From Sorlinia euscelidii (GTDB taxonomy: Bacteria > Pseudomonadota > Alphaproteobacteria > Acetobacterales > Acetobacteraceae): DNA of 64,000 nt. The notes under the pieces were generated by a model. The model did not search any database. It was not told the origin of the DNA and saw nothing but the letters and a program-made list of their open reading frames with translations. Shown here piece by piece: positions 38,869 to 48,249 of the stretch (positions are counted from its first letter, which is position 1; every line of letters starts with the position of its first letter). A program made the position numbers and the translations under genes. Location of the stretch: NCBI RefSeq assembly GCF_036452155.1, contig NZ_JAWJZY010000003.1. One strand, given 5' to 3'.

Positions 38869-39771
38869 TCAGGACGCGGTTTCCGCGCGTAGAACCCGTC
38901 CGGCAACCGCATCGAGCTTGCGCACAAGTTCCGGGTCGCGCTTTTGATGCGGCGTGATGATCGCGTGATCCAGCGCACGCTCGGCGCCGGAGGGACACAG
39001 GCCCCGCTTCTCACCAAGTTTCGGGATGACCCGTTGCAACAAGGTGCGGGCGGCGGCGGCGTTGTTTTTCATCACTTTCACGACATCTGTCACCGTGACA
39101 GAGTCATGGTCCTCATGCCAGCAATCATAATCCGTCACCATGGCGATGCTGGCATAGCACATTTCAGCTTCACGAATAAGCTTGGCCTCCGGCATGTTGG
39201 TCATGCCGATCACATCACAGCCCCAGGACTGATAAAGCCTGCTTTCCGCGTGAGTGGAGAATTGTGGCCCCTCCATGACAAGATATGTGCCGCCGCGGGT
39301 GATGGGTAATTGCAAAGCCGCAGCTTCCGTCTCAATCACATCATTGATGCGCTGCGCCGTCGGGTGGCCCATCCCGACATGGGCGACACAACCCGTGCTG
39401 AAGAAACTTTTCTTCCGGGCGAGTGTCCGGTCTATGAACTGATCCACGATAACGAACGTGCCTGGAGACAAAACCTCCCGCAGTGAACCCACCGCCGAAA
39501 GTGAGAGCACATCGGTCACGCCAAGGCGCTTGAGCGCGTCGATATTGGCTCTGAAGTTCAATTCTGATGGTGGTATACGGTGATCACGCCCATGGCGCGG
39601 CAGGAAGACGCACCGCACGCCGCCCAGTTCACCGCATAATAAGGCGTCGGAAGGTTGGCCCCAAGGTGTTTCGACCTCGCACCAGTTTTTGTTTTCAAGC
39701 CCGTCAATATCGTAAAGGCCGGAACCACCTATGATACCGATAACCGGTTGAATCATTTGAGATGAAGACAT
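38869..39771 (-). CDS. mtnP: S-methyl-5'-thioadenosine phosphorylase
   Basis: This 300-residue enzyme phosphorolyses methylthioadenosine to adenine and methylthioribose-1-phosphate in methionine salvage. Visible family motifs are IGIIGGSGLYDIDGL, FLPRHGRDHRIPPSELNFRAN, LVMEGPQFSTHAES and IGMTNMPEAKLIREAEMCYA. The IGMT(N/T)MPE segment and HRIPPSEVN-like loop favour MTAP over purine nucleoside phosphorylase. Lies back to back with hemF. Confidence 0.95.
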   Translation of the reverse strand: MSSSQMIQPVIGIIGGSGLYDIDGLENKNWCEVETPWGQPSDALLCGELGGVRCVFLPRHGRDHRIPPSELNFRANIDALKRLGVTDVLSLSAVGSLREVLSPGTFVIVDQFIDRTLARKKSFFSTGCVAHVGMGHPTAQRINDVIETEAAALQLPITRGGTYLVMEGPQFSTHAESRLYQSWGCDVIGMTNMPEAKLIREAEMCYASIAMVTDYDCWHEDHDSVTVTDVVKVMKNNAAAARTLLQRVIPKLGEKRGLCPSGAERALDHAIITPHQKRDPELVRKLDAVAGRVLRAETAS

Positions 39772-39945
39772 GGATCAATGCAGCCTTCCAGAAAATGTTG
39801 TAAGTCCGGACAACCGCGTTGCCGTTCTGCGCGGCGACCTGCCTGAATCTGCCCCTCATCGATATAAGAGGGTGCCGCCGACTATATGTCACAGGTCAAA
39901 CCTTACCCTCAAGAGCGCTGGCCCTGCGCTCTCGGAGACTTTGAG

Positions 39946-40898
39946 ATGAGCCGCACCGATAAAGATCTATCTCGACCTGAATTTTTCAATGAGGTTTTAC
40001 GGCCCGATATCGTACATGATTCTTTCAAGGAGCGGGCGCAAACGTGGTTTAAAGCGTTGCGGGACCAGATCTGTGCGTCCTACGAAGCGATTGAGGCCGA
40101 CGCTGTCACCGCGGGAAGTCCCGTTCTGGGCGACCGCGTCCAAGCGGGCAGATTCCATCGGGAGGCCTGGAAGCGGCATGTCAGTGAGGGCGCCTCCTTG
40201 AATGGCGGCGGCGTTGTGTCCGTCATGCGGGGCCGGGTTTTTGAAAAAGTCGGGGTCAACATTTCCGCCGTCTGGGGTGAATTCTCACCGGAATTTCGAC
40301 GTGCCATTCCCGGCGCGGATTCTGATCCGCGATTTTTTGCGACAGGCATCTCCCTCGTGGCGCATCCCTGTAATCCGCATGTTCCCGCTGCGCACTTCAA
40401 TACGCGGCTCATTATCACCAGCAAAGGATGGTTTGGCGGAGGCGGCGACATCACGCCCATGTTTCCGCAAAGCGAAGCCGCACAGGAGGATGCCGCGACC
40501 TTCCATGAAGCGCTCAGAAGAGCCTGTGACGCGCATGACGACACTTATTATCCGCGCTTCAAGGCGTGGTGTGACCAGTATTTCTTTCTTCCGCACCGAA
40601 ATGAACCGCGCGGGCTCGGGGGATTTTTTTTGATCATCATCGCACGGAAAATCCGGAAGATGATTTTGCCTTCACGCGGGATGTCGGCACGGCCTTCGCC
40701 GGGATCTACCCTTCCATCGTTCGTAAACGCATGATGACGCCCTGGACGGATCAGGACCGCGACGCGCAGCTGATCCGTCGGGGGCGTTACGTCGAGTTCA
40801 ATCTGATCCATGATCGGGGGACGATTTTTGGCCTCAAAACGGGCGGCAACACTGAGGCTATTTTGATGAGTATGCCGCCGGAGGTGAAATGGCCCTGA
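39946..40898 (+). CDS. hemF: Oxygen-dependent coproporphyrinogen III oxidase (frameshifted as sequenced)
   Basis: HemF decarboxylates coproporphyrinogen III using oxygen in haem synthesis. The first frame carries LNGGGVVSVMRGRVFEKVGVN, FFATGISLVAHPCNPHVPA, FGGGGDITPM and the HRNEPRGLGG motif. It then shifts at a T8 run (40624-40631); one more T gives FFDHHRTENPEDDFAF and continues to YVEFNLIHDRGTIFGLKTGG and the PPEVKWP end at 40898. The ATG at 39946 has GGAG 8 nt upstream; a longer frame starts at 39886 without a ribosome binding site. Product about 317 residues. Being an essential aerobic haem enzyme, a sequencing error is more likely than loss. Confidence 0.92.
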
Positions 40899-41018
40899 AG
40901 TTGCGCTTCTGAGGATAGGGCCTCATCTTCTTGATTCAGGTCAAATTTCCCCGTGGAACTCCGTGCCACCGTTAAAGTTTAAGGACATGGACGGCATGGA
41001 TGTGTATAATAAAATTAT

Positions 41019-42130
41019 ATGAGTGAAAGCGCCAGAAATCACGCCGTACTCTCTCGACGTCGGCTTCTCTCCGCAATTTTAGGGTCTGCTTGTTTCGCGT
41101 CTTCACGCGTGATGGGACAGACGCCTTTGACCGGCGCGCCTAACCCTTCAGTTCCCCCAACCCGACTGATCGTCAGCGGCAATGAAACGTCTGAGAGCGG
41201 TGCTTTTGCGCGCCTCATCGCCCCGTCCCTTTCCAGCGGGCTGGGAATGCAGAGCGACCTCGATCTCGCCTTCGACCTTGGGCATGACGGCGTCACGGCC
41301 GCCAATCTTTTTGACCGAAACCCGCCGGAAGATAATCGTGAAATGGCGCTGGTCTCGAAGGGCTCAGCCGTAATCGCATCATTATGTGATGATGCCCGCG
41401 TGCATTTCGATTACTCGCGCTGGATCAGCGTTCTGGCGGCGCAGCAAACGGTCATGACCATTGCGCGGGCGGAGCTTCATCGCTCATTCCGCGCGCGGGT
41501 CTCGGGGTTTTTGCACGATAAACCCTCGCGCGTGGCTGTTGCACAGCCTATCGGCGTTGAACTCGCCACTGTGCTCGGGCTTTCCGTACTCGGTCTGCAC
41601 CCCCTGCCCGTTTCCGGCATTGTCAGCCCGAAAAAGGCGCTCGCCGCGCTTGCCAATAATGAGGTTGACGCGATCCAGCTGACCCTGACACATAAAGATG
41701 ATCTCTCCATTCTGCATCAACTCCCTGAAGGAACGGCCCCCTCTTTTACGTCGGCGCCGACGCGGCCGGCGTGCCCAGTTTTGAAGAGACGTTTCGGCAG
41801 GCTTTCAGCCGGGCACCGGGGTCCGCGCTTTATGCGGGCTGGCGCGCTTTAAGCGCAGCGGCCGCGACGCCGATCCTGATCGCACTGCCCATGTTGACAT
41901 CGCCCGTTTCCGTCGCGCGCTGGCGATATGCGATCGGGTCCGTTATGGATAATGAACAGGTCAAATCGTGGCTTGCTGCGCATGCGCTTCACCCCAGCAC
42001 GGGCGTTGCCGCCTCCGGCGTCATGGCGCGTTTCACGCCTGAATTATCCGCGTTATTGGCGCTCAGACGCTGGCTGAATATTAATCTTCCGCGCTGGCGA
42101 CTTGGTCAGGAAACAAAGCGGTCTTTCTAG
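41019..42130 (+). CDS. Putative periplasmic solute-binding protein, TctC/Bug-like (frameshifted as sequenced)
   Basis: Two frames (41019-41852 and 41771-42130) join into about 371 residues if one base is added to the C5 run at 41737-41741, giving LPLFYVGADAAGVPSFEETF. The N-terminus has a twin-arginine-like signal (LSRRRLLSAILGSACFAS). The mature part resembles tripartite tricarboxylate binding proteins weakly: an IAPSLSSGLG segment, an AANLFDRNPPEDNREMALVS segment and a VSPKKALAALANNEVDAIQ segment, which is a typical position in that fold. No permease genes are nearby. Family assignment is tentative. Confidence 0.6.
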
Positions 42131-42160
42131 CGGCGCGTTTCAGCATTTGGATACACCCGG

Positions 42161-42748
42161 TTACGGCGTTGCGCGTCCTCGGCGCGCCGCACGCAGTAAA
42201 ATGCGAACAGCCCCTTTATTGGCCCGATTTGTGTAAACAACGCCGAGGATCAACGGCCGAAGCTGACGCCCTTCAAGCCAGTGCGGCAGTTCACGGCGCA
42301 GAACACCGCCTTCCCCACCTCCGCCAAGGCCGGTGATGACCTCGACATAGCGAATCTCATCCCGATGCGACTGGATGAGGAAATCATGAAGTGCGTGGTA
42401 GGCATTCTGCGCGGGGAAACCGTGCAGATCCAATTTCCGTTGCGCCGCCTTTTTCCCCCGAAGCAATGCGCGCCAGGAGCTATTATCCAGCCCCGGCAAA
42501 CGCGCGCCGATCTCAATTTTCGGCGAGGGCGCGGTCACGCGGCGGGGCGTCATATCCTGACGGGGCGCAGCCTTCAGACGCGGTTCTCGCGGGGCGCGCA
42601 TGTCAGCGTGTAAAGCGCCCTCAAGCTGCGACGCAGGAATGATCGGCTTTTTGCGCGGCCTGCGACTTAATGACTTGAGAGGCGCAATGTCCCGGGTGAA
42701 CATGTCCCATAATGTGCGCTCATCGGGCGCGAGCTCTCGTCGCCGCAT
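42161..42748 (-). CDS. Smr domain protein
   Basis: This 195-residue protein has a disordered basic N-terminus and a C-terminal Smr domain beginning RKLDLHGFPAQNAYHALHDFL, with the VITGLGGGGEGGVLRRELPHWL core. Smr domains act as endonucleases on RNA or DNA; LDLHG and TGxG are the conserved motifs. In many alphaproteobacteria a gene of this kind lies beside mltA and the Tim44-like gene; here a peroxidase and a methyltransferase separate them. Confidence 0.9.
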   Translation of the reverse strand: MRRRELAPDERTLWDMFTRDIAPLKSLSRRPRKKPIIPASQLEGALHADMRAPREPRLKAAPRQDMTPRRVTAPSPKIEIGARLPGLDNSSWRALLRGKKAAQRKLDLHGFPAQNAYHALHDFLIQSHRDEIRYVEVITGLGGGGEGGVLRRELPHWLEGRQLRPLILGVVYTNRANKGAVRILLRAARRGRATP

Positions 42749-42814
42749 GTAACAGCTCGCCTTTCCTCAATCGCCCCAAAATTGTCAGACTGATGGTGAA
42801 ACGTTCAGTGCGCG

Positions 42815-44305
42815 TCAATGTTCATCGACATCTGAATCCGCGGGACTGCGGAGGGGCGGGTTTTCCGGTGTTTCCTGCAGCGGCACACCTTGAAATTTCC
42901 CTGTCAGGGTTTTCAGGAAAGCGACAATGTCATCAATATCTCCCTGCGACAAGGTGCCAGCAGGCGTCTGGTATCGCACCATTTTTTTGACAGCGTCATC
43001 CAGCGTCGGCGCGCTGCCATCATGAAAATAAGGGGCCGTCAAAGCGACATTCCGAAGATTTGGCACCTTGAAACGATGAAAGTCACTTAATGCTTTGGTA
43101 AAAGACTGCCGACCAATATCCGCCTGGGTCAAAGGCGTGTTGCGGTCTGAGAAATAAGGCCCCTCCAGCCCCATCACCTCATAAGCGTCCCCACCAAGGG
43201 CAACACCACTGTGACAACCGGAACATCCGACCTGCTTGAACAACGCGTAACCATGTTTTTCCTGCGTCGTGATCGCGTTATCATCACCTTTTAGATAGAG
43301 GTCAAACGGACTATCGGGCGTAATGAGGGTGCGCTCATATTCCGCGATCGCATTGGTGATATTTTCCTTCGTCAGGGCATCTGATCCGTAAACACGTTGA
43401 AAATCCGCGACATATTCCGGATCGCTTTTAAGAGTAGCGACGACCGTGTCCCAATCATGCGCGCCCATCTCAAGCGGATTGGTCACAGGCCCTGCCGCCT
43501 GCGCCGCGAGATCCACCGCGCGCCCATCCCAGAACTGCGCGATATTGAAAACCGCATTATAAACGGTTGGTGAATTGATCGGGCCTTTCTGCCCATGAAT
43601 ACCTGTCGCTGTCTTCAGATTATCAACACCCGCTTTATCGAGACCGTGGCAGCTGGCGCAATTCAATTTCCCATCGCCGGAGAGACGCCGTTCAAAAAAC
43701 AGCTTTTTGCCGAGCGCCGCGCGATCCCAATTGACTTGTATTTCCTCAGGGATCGGCTGGATGACCTCCTCCGCATGTTGCGGGGCGACATCCGGCGTGG
43801 CGTAATAATTGCGGCGTGTCTGACGTATCCAGGTCAGGATCGCCGCACGTTCTGAAGGCATAAGGTAAGCGTGCCAATGCATCAGCAGGAAAAGCGAGGG
43901 CGGCATGCGGTTCTGCGTCACCACTTCCTCAATACGTGATAATTGCTCCACCGAAGGGGGCAACCCGGCATCGAACGCCTTCAAGACCGGCTCATAACGG
44001 AAATGACGGAGGCCCTGACGGAGATCCTTCGCCATTAATTGCCTGGCGACCGGAATTTTGAAGTAAAATGGCAGTTGCGCGTTTTCTGTATGACAATAAT
44101 CGCATCGCGCGCCCCTCAGTGCGTTAAATGCTACAAGAGCAATCGGATCTTTGCGCGTGGGGCTTGCGGCGGATAATGGTGGTGCGGATGAGCGGTCAAA
44201 ATGCGTCAGCCAGGCGATGGTCACGCCATAAGCGCCCAGCCCGATGACTCCCGCAATAATGACGACTTGGCGAATAAGTCGCGCTTTACCTTGTTTGACC
44301 GACAT
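42815..44305 (-). CDS. Three-haem cytochrome c peroxidase (YhjA/MauG-like)
   Basis: This protein of about 496 residues has one N-terminal membrane helix (residues 12-33) and three CxxCH haem sites: CDYCH (about 68-72) in an N-terminal domain, CASCH and CSGCH in the two-domain bacterial peroxidase core. Conserved peroxidase features include FWDGRAVDLAAQAAGPVTNPLEMG and FKVPNLRNVALTAPYFHDG. The additional N-terminal haem domain is as in E. coli YhjA, a membrane-anchored quinol-linked peroxidase. It probably reduces hydrogen peroxide in the periplasm using the quinol pool. The ATG at 44305 is favoured by GGGAG 5 nt upstream. Confidence 0.88.
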   Translation of the reverse strand: MSVKQGKARLIRQVVIIAGVIGLGAYGVTIAWLTHFDRSSAPPLSAASPTRKDPIALVAFNALRGARCDYCHTENAQLPFYFKIPVARQLMAKDLRQGLRHFRYEPVLKAFDAGLPPSVEQLSRIEEVVTQNRMPPSLFLLMHWHAYLMPSERAAILTWIRQTRRNYYATPDVAPQHAEEVIQPIPEEIQVNWDRAALGKKLFFERRLSGDGKLNCASCHGLDKAGVDNLKTATGIHGQKGPINSPTVYNAVFNIAQFWDGRAVDLAAQAAGPVTNPLEMGAHDWDTVVATLKSDPEYVADFQRVYGSDALTKENITNAIAEYERTLITPDSPFDLYLKGDDNAITTQEKHGYALFKQVGCSGCHSGVALGGDAYEVMGLEGPYFSDRNTPLTQADIGRQSFTKALSDFHRFKVPNLRNVALTAPYFHDGSAPTLDDAVKKMVRYQTPAGTLSQGDIDDIVAFLKTLTGKFQGVPLQETPENPPLRSPADSDVDEH

Positions 44306-44386
44306 CATAACTCCCTTTGTCCGGCGCGGGCTGTATAGCAAGAGATGATGTGAAGGTAAAAGTGATTTTACACAATGAAGATACCG

Positions 44387-45229
44387 TCATGAATGTGCAT
44401 TTCCCCCCTCACCGATCGGCATCACGGCGCGAAGCCGGGCGCGCGCCGTGCGGAAATAAGTCGGGTCCAGCTCGATACCGATCCCGTTTGCACCGGCTTC
44501 TTCCGCGGCGACCAACGTGGAGCCGGAACCAAGAAAAGGGTCAAGCACAATCGATTTTTCATCAACGCCATGCAGAGCCAGGCAGTCGCCAGGCAACCCG
44601 ACAGGAAAGGTACCGGGATGCATGAATTTCTGCCGCTTCGTGCGCACGGTCTCGTAAGGAATATACCAGGTGTTGCCGCGGCAGCGTATGTCCCGCGCGT
44701 GGTTGCGGCGCGCTATATTGCTCTTATCCTTAAAGGGCACACCGATGGCGAGGCGATCAATGACAACGGCCCCCTCATGCGTAAAGTGAAACACGTGCTC
44801 ATGATTGTGATTGAGGAAACGGGTCGAATTAAGCGGCTTGAAATGTCCGTGAGTCACGTCCCCGATTGCGAGAGATTTCACCCAGATAATGTGGTTCTGT
44901 AATGAAAACAGGGGCTGTAATTTCATCGCGAGTTCGAAAGGCAGCCAGGGTCGACGCGACGTGCCGGAAATATTGAGGAAGAACGACCCCTCAGGACGCA
45001 GGACACGTTTTAATTGCTGGCAGATCCGCATCATCCAGTCGAGATAATCAGCATCCGCCATCGCATCTTTATATGAATTATAGGGCAGACCGATATTATA
45101 AGGTGGCGAGGTCACAATCACATCGATAGAGGCCGCCTTCATGCGCCGGAGGACGGTCATCGCGTCCCCGTTGATCAGCACATGTCGCCCTAATTTCTCA
45201 CGCCGCGCGCGGCGCTTCGGCACCGTCAT
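44387..45229 (-). CDS. Site-specific DNA methyltransferase (beta-class, N6-adenine or N4-cytosine)
   Basis: This 280-residue methyltransferase has the catalytic motif IV TSPPYNIGLPYNSYKD near residue 41 and the AdoMet-binding motif I DPFLGSGSTLVAAEEAG near the C-terminus, the order of the beta class that includes CcrM and HinfI-type enzymes. It lacks the ~80-residue C-terminal domain of CcrM, so GANTC specificity should not be assumed. No restriction gene is adjacent, making it an orphan. The start overlaps the mltA stop (ATGA), so it is translated with a cell-wall enzyme. Confidence 0.88.
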   Translation of the reverse strand: MTVPKRRARREKLGRHVLINGDAMTVLRRMKAASIDVIVTSPPYNIGLPYNSYKDAMADADYLDWMMRICQQLKRVLRPEGSFFLNISGTSRRPWLPFELAMKLQPLFSLQNHIIWVKSLAIGDVTHGHFKPLNSTRFLNHNHEHVFHFTHEGAVVIDRLAIGVPFKDKSNIARRNHARDIRCRGNTWYIPYETVRTKRQKFMHPGTFPVGLPGDCLALHGVDEKSIVLDPFLGSGSTLVAAEEAGANGIGIELDPTYFRTARARLRAVMPIGEGGNAHS

Positions 45230-46386
45230 TCCGGCGTCGCACGCGGCAACAAAATAAAGAGGCGACCTGTCTCATGCTGGTCCGCGGCGACGTGATCCGC
45301 ATCCGGGCCCCAACCTGTGAAGAGTGCGACATGGCCCAGCGGCGCCGCCAGATTCGCATCCTGCATGAATGCCAGGTGGCGCCATGACTGGGACCCCCCA
45401 TTCGGCAGCTTCATGGATGTCTCAACCCAGACCGGTGCGCCGAACGGAATGGATTTCGCATTGGCACGCAGGGCGCGGTAAGGCGTTAGGCCGATCCCCA
45501 TCGCGCCGGGTGAGCCTGACGAAAGAGATTGCGACGGCAGAAGCTTGAAAAACACATAGTCCTGATTTTGCGCCATTAACTGACGCGCCTGTTGGGGGTA
45601 ATGTTTCATCCAGTCACGAATGGCTGCGATTGTGATGTTCCCATCCAAAATATAATTTCTGTCCCGCAGGATGCGGCCGATCGGCGTGTAAGGGCGTCCA
45701 TTCCGTGCTGCATAGGCGATATGGAGTACATGGCCATCCGGGAGGCGAAGCCGCCCCGCCCCCTGGAATTGCAGCATGAAAAGATCGGCCGGGCTTTGCA
45801 CCCAGGCGATTTCAAGCCCTTTACCTTTCAAAGCACCCGCATCAATTTCCGCCCTTGTATAAAACGGAACGAAGCGCGTCCCGATCCAGCGCCCTGTGAC
45901 CCAACTGCCGCCGCCACGTTGTGCGCGAACGAGGTCCTGAGGTCTGGCATAGACTGGGATGTGATAATTTGATGTTTCGTGAAGCGATGCCGGGACGATG
46001 ATTTCACTGAAACCTTCAATGAGGTCATCACCATTCACGTAATAAGGCGTAAACCATTTTTCGAAGAAAGACTGCATCGACCGGTCATCCGCCGGAGGCG
46101 CCGCGCTGAAGGCGCGACAGGCAGGCTGCCATTCACGCGCGAAATTTCCGGAAGGAAGCGGCGTTCCACCGCTGATGCGTGCATCGCCAGGCAGAGTCAG
46201 GATGCGGCGGCATTCTTCCTGGACGATCGGGGCGATCTGGCTGAAAGACTCATTCCCCCAGCTGCGCAGGGAACCGTAAGGGACAGGTTGGTGGGATCCC
46301 TGACCGGACGGGAGCTGGGGCGCGCACCCATTGATGATCAGGGCCACCACTAAAACAACAAAACGCCCTGCACGATTTATTTTCAT
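45226..46386 (-). CDS. mltA: Membrane-bound lytic murein transglycosylase A
   Basis: This 386-residue enzyme cleaves peptidoglycan to 1,6-anhydromuropeptides. It starts with a lipoprotein-type signal (VVLVVALIINGCAPQ) and has the MltA barrel (GYFEPxxx region seen here as FTPYYVNGDDLIEGFSE) and the 3D domain near the C-terminus (AMGIGLTPYRALRA, WRHLAFMQDANLA, ALFTGWGPDAD). The catalytic aspartate region is near VALFTGWG. It sits between the Tim44-like gene and the methyltransferase, and converges on none. Confidence 0.92.
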   Translation of the reverse strand: MKINRAGRFVVLVVALIINGCAPQLPSGQGSHQPVPYGSLRSWGNESFSQIAPIVQEECRRILTLPGDARISGGTPLPSGNFAREWQPACRAFSAAPPADDRSMQSFFEKWFTPYYVNGDDLIEGFSEIIVPASLHETSNYHIPVYARPQDLVRAQRGGGSWVTGRWIGTRFVPFYTRAEIDAGALKGKGLEIAWVQSPADLFMLQFQGAGRLRLPDGHVLHIAYAARNGRPYTPIGRILRDRNYILDGNITIAAIRDWMKHYPQQARQLMAQNQDYVFFKLLPSQSLSSGSPGAMGIGLTPYRALRANAKSIPFGAPVWVETSMKLPNGGSQSWRHLAFMQDANLAAPLGHVALFTGWGPDADHVAADQHETGRLFILLPRATPE

Positions 46387-46464
46387 TGATCATCAGCCTT
46401 GATGCTTTTGTCAGTCTGGCACAGCGCCGATATCCGGCAGCCCGTTAAGTGCATTTCAGTCAGC

Positions 46465-47148
46465 TTATGCCGCTCTGATCGCAGCGACCTGCCACTTTTC
46501 CTGCGTGTTATCTGGCCCGGTCGGCTTGATAAAGCGCCAAAGTTCAGAAAATTCCGTAACAGATTCCGTCCCGGAGACGAAATCCTTGTCGGCATTATAG
46601 ACAGCGCTGATCTGCCTTGAGACAAATTTGACATCAATGGACGCCAGACCTGCTTGCGCCTCGGCGCCCGATATCGCAGCGTCCTCAAGCGCAACCTCGT
46701 CAATCGCCTTGATCTCCGCCTTCTGGGTTGTCTGATCTTTCTGGCGGGCCTCAATGACAGCGTTGAACGTATTGAAAGCATCCTCAGTGAGGCAGGCTTT
46801 CAAGCGAACGATATCGCCGGCTGCAAAGGCCGTCACGACATCCCGAAATGTCTGCTGAGCCTCTTCCACAAAGCTTGTCGGTTCAAACTTACTGATGCGA
46901 CGCCCGATTTCCTGCAGAACCTGGCCGACGCGCGTATTAGGCTGCGGGATGTCGCAGCGTGTCGCCGCCTTGACCTCACCCATATCAAGGCCGGACGCCA
47001 GCTTGCTCGACGGCAGGGGTTTCTTCTGGAATGTCACGACGGCTTCCACCCTGACGCGCCGACCGAGTACGACAAAAAGCCGCCAACCCAGAACCAGGGC
47101 AACCAGCACAAAGAAAACGATATCGAGCGGGATAGGCAAGCCTGACAT
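46465..47148 (-). CDS. Tim44-like domain protein
   Basis: This 227-residue protein has an N-terminal membrane helix (DIVFFVLVALVLGWRLFVVLG) and a C-terminal Tim44-like domain (EEAQQTFRDVVTAFAAGDIVRLKACLTEDAFNTF, split around the first helices; SVTEFSELWRFIKP). Alphaproteobacterial relatives (TimA) are thought related to the mitochondrial import motor subunit Tim44. It is divergent from secB, an arrangement typical of the class. Confidence 0.9.
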   Translation of the reverse strand: MSGLPIPLDIVFFVLVALVLGWRLFVVLGRRVRVEAVVTFQKKPLPSSKLASGLDMGEVKAATRCDIPQPNTRVGQVLQEIGRRISKFEPTSFVEEAQQTFRDVVTAFAAGDIVRLKACLTEDAFNTFNAVIEARQKDQTTQKAEIKAIDEVALEDAAISGAEAQAGLASIDVKFVSRQISAVYNADKDFVSGTESVTEFSELWRFIKPTGPDNTQEKWQVAAIRAA

Positions 47149-47581
47149 AGGCGGTTAATCTCTTTCACAAAAGTGGAAACGTAAAATTAGATCGCTTACC
47201 GGACAGGAACAACCTTTAAATACGCAATCTCCCCCTCCCTGCCGAAATGAGATCATCCTCCCCCCGGCCGTCACGGCGTCAATCCTGACGTTACCCGGAA
47301 AAATGGCGCTTTGAGACGTGTTTTCAACCCCCATCCCCAAGGCTTAACGCGGCAGAGGCCGGGATGAGACAGGTTAAGCAATATTTTAGGCGGCGCCGAC
47401 CCGTCAATAAATCTCGTCTTATTGTGCCGTCATTCAGCGCTCAGGCACGGATAAAATTGACGCTAAACGCCGTGAAACCAGCAGGAGAGTCTAGGCCCCG
47501 GCCCCTCCCCCGTGCTAAGATCAACCGATCAATCACCGTCATGACGACGACAGTGATCAGACCAAAGCCCGGGAATTGAGA
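47149..47581. other. Divergent intergenic region between the Tim44-like gene and secB
   Basis: About 430 bases that should contain both promoters. A 71-codon plus-strand frame (47364-47579) has no recognised motif and is not called. Confidence 0.55.
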
Positions 47582-48103
47582 ATGACTAAAGCAAGCAACG
47601 AACAGAACGAGAATTCAGGCGCAGCGCCATCGGCCTCTTCGCTCTCTGTCAATGTTCAATTCATTAAAGATCTATCCTTCGAGATTCCGGGCGGTGCGGC
47701 GACCTTCGCCTCGATTAAGGCGGCACCGCAAATCGGCGTCAATATCGATGTGCAGGCGCATAAACTCGATGAGAAACAACCCGTCTATGAAGTCGCGATT
47801 ACCGTTAAGGCCGAGGCGCAGGAAGCCCCGGAAAAAGAAAGCGGCATGGCAGGTAAACCGATTTTCATCCTTGAACTGACCTACGCATCCGTCGTGACCA
47901 TCGCCGACGTGCCGGAAGAGGCGATTGAACCTATTCTTCTGATCGAAGTGCCACGCCTTCTCTTCCCCTTCGTACGCAGTATTATCACTGACGTCACGCG
48001 GGATGGCGGCTTTGCACCGGTTGTTTTGCATCCCATCGATTTCGTTGGACTCTGGCAGAGCAAACGCGCGCAGCAATTTCCGCAGACGGAAGGGAATGCC
48101 TGA
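47582..48103 (+). CDS. secB: Protein-export chaperone SecB
   Basis: This 173-residue tetrameric chaperone holds preproteins unfolded and delivers them to SecA. Conserved features are VQFIKDLSFEIPGGA, the INVDVQA-like strand (IGVNIDVQAHKLDEKQPVYEV is split around it), the IEPILLIEVPRLLFPFVR segment and GGFAPVVLHPIDF. The ATG at 47582 is chosen over a TTG six bases upstream. A strong terminator follows. Confidence 0.97.
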   Translation: MTKASNEQNENSGAAPSASSLSVNVQFIKDLSFEIPGGAATFASIKAAPQIGVNIDVQAHKLDEKQPVYEVAITVKAEAQEAPEKESGMAGKPIFILELTYASVVTIADVPEEAIEPILLIEVPRLLFPFVRSIITDVTRDGGFAPVVLHPIDFVGLWQSKRAQQFPQTEGNA

Positions 48104-48128
48104 AACGCGCTGCAAGCACGACATCATC

Positions 48129-48154
48129 AAGGCGCCCCACCAGGCGCCTTTTTT
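48129..48154 (+). terminator. Rho-independent terminator after secB
   Basis: AAGGCGCC (48129-48136) and GGCGCCTT (48143-48150) form an 8-bp stem with a 6-nt loop, followed by a T-run to 48154. Confidence 0.93.
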
Positions 48155-48249
48155 GTCGCGAGGATGGAGATCATGCCGTGCACCTGTCATCGATCTTATC
48201 GGCGCCGTTCACCTGATGGCCCCAGCGAGCGGTGATATCAGTGCGTCCA

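Noticed and set aside
44387..45229. CcrM cell-cycle methyltransferase
   Set aside because: The protein lacks the C-terminal domain typical of CcrM, and the target site cannot be inferred from the catalytic motifs.
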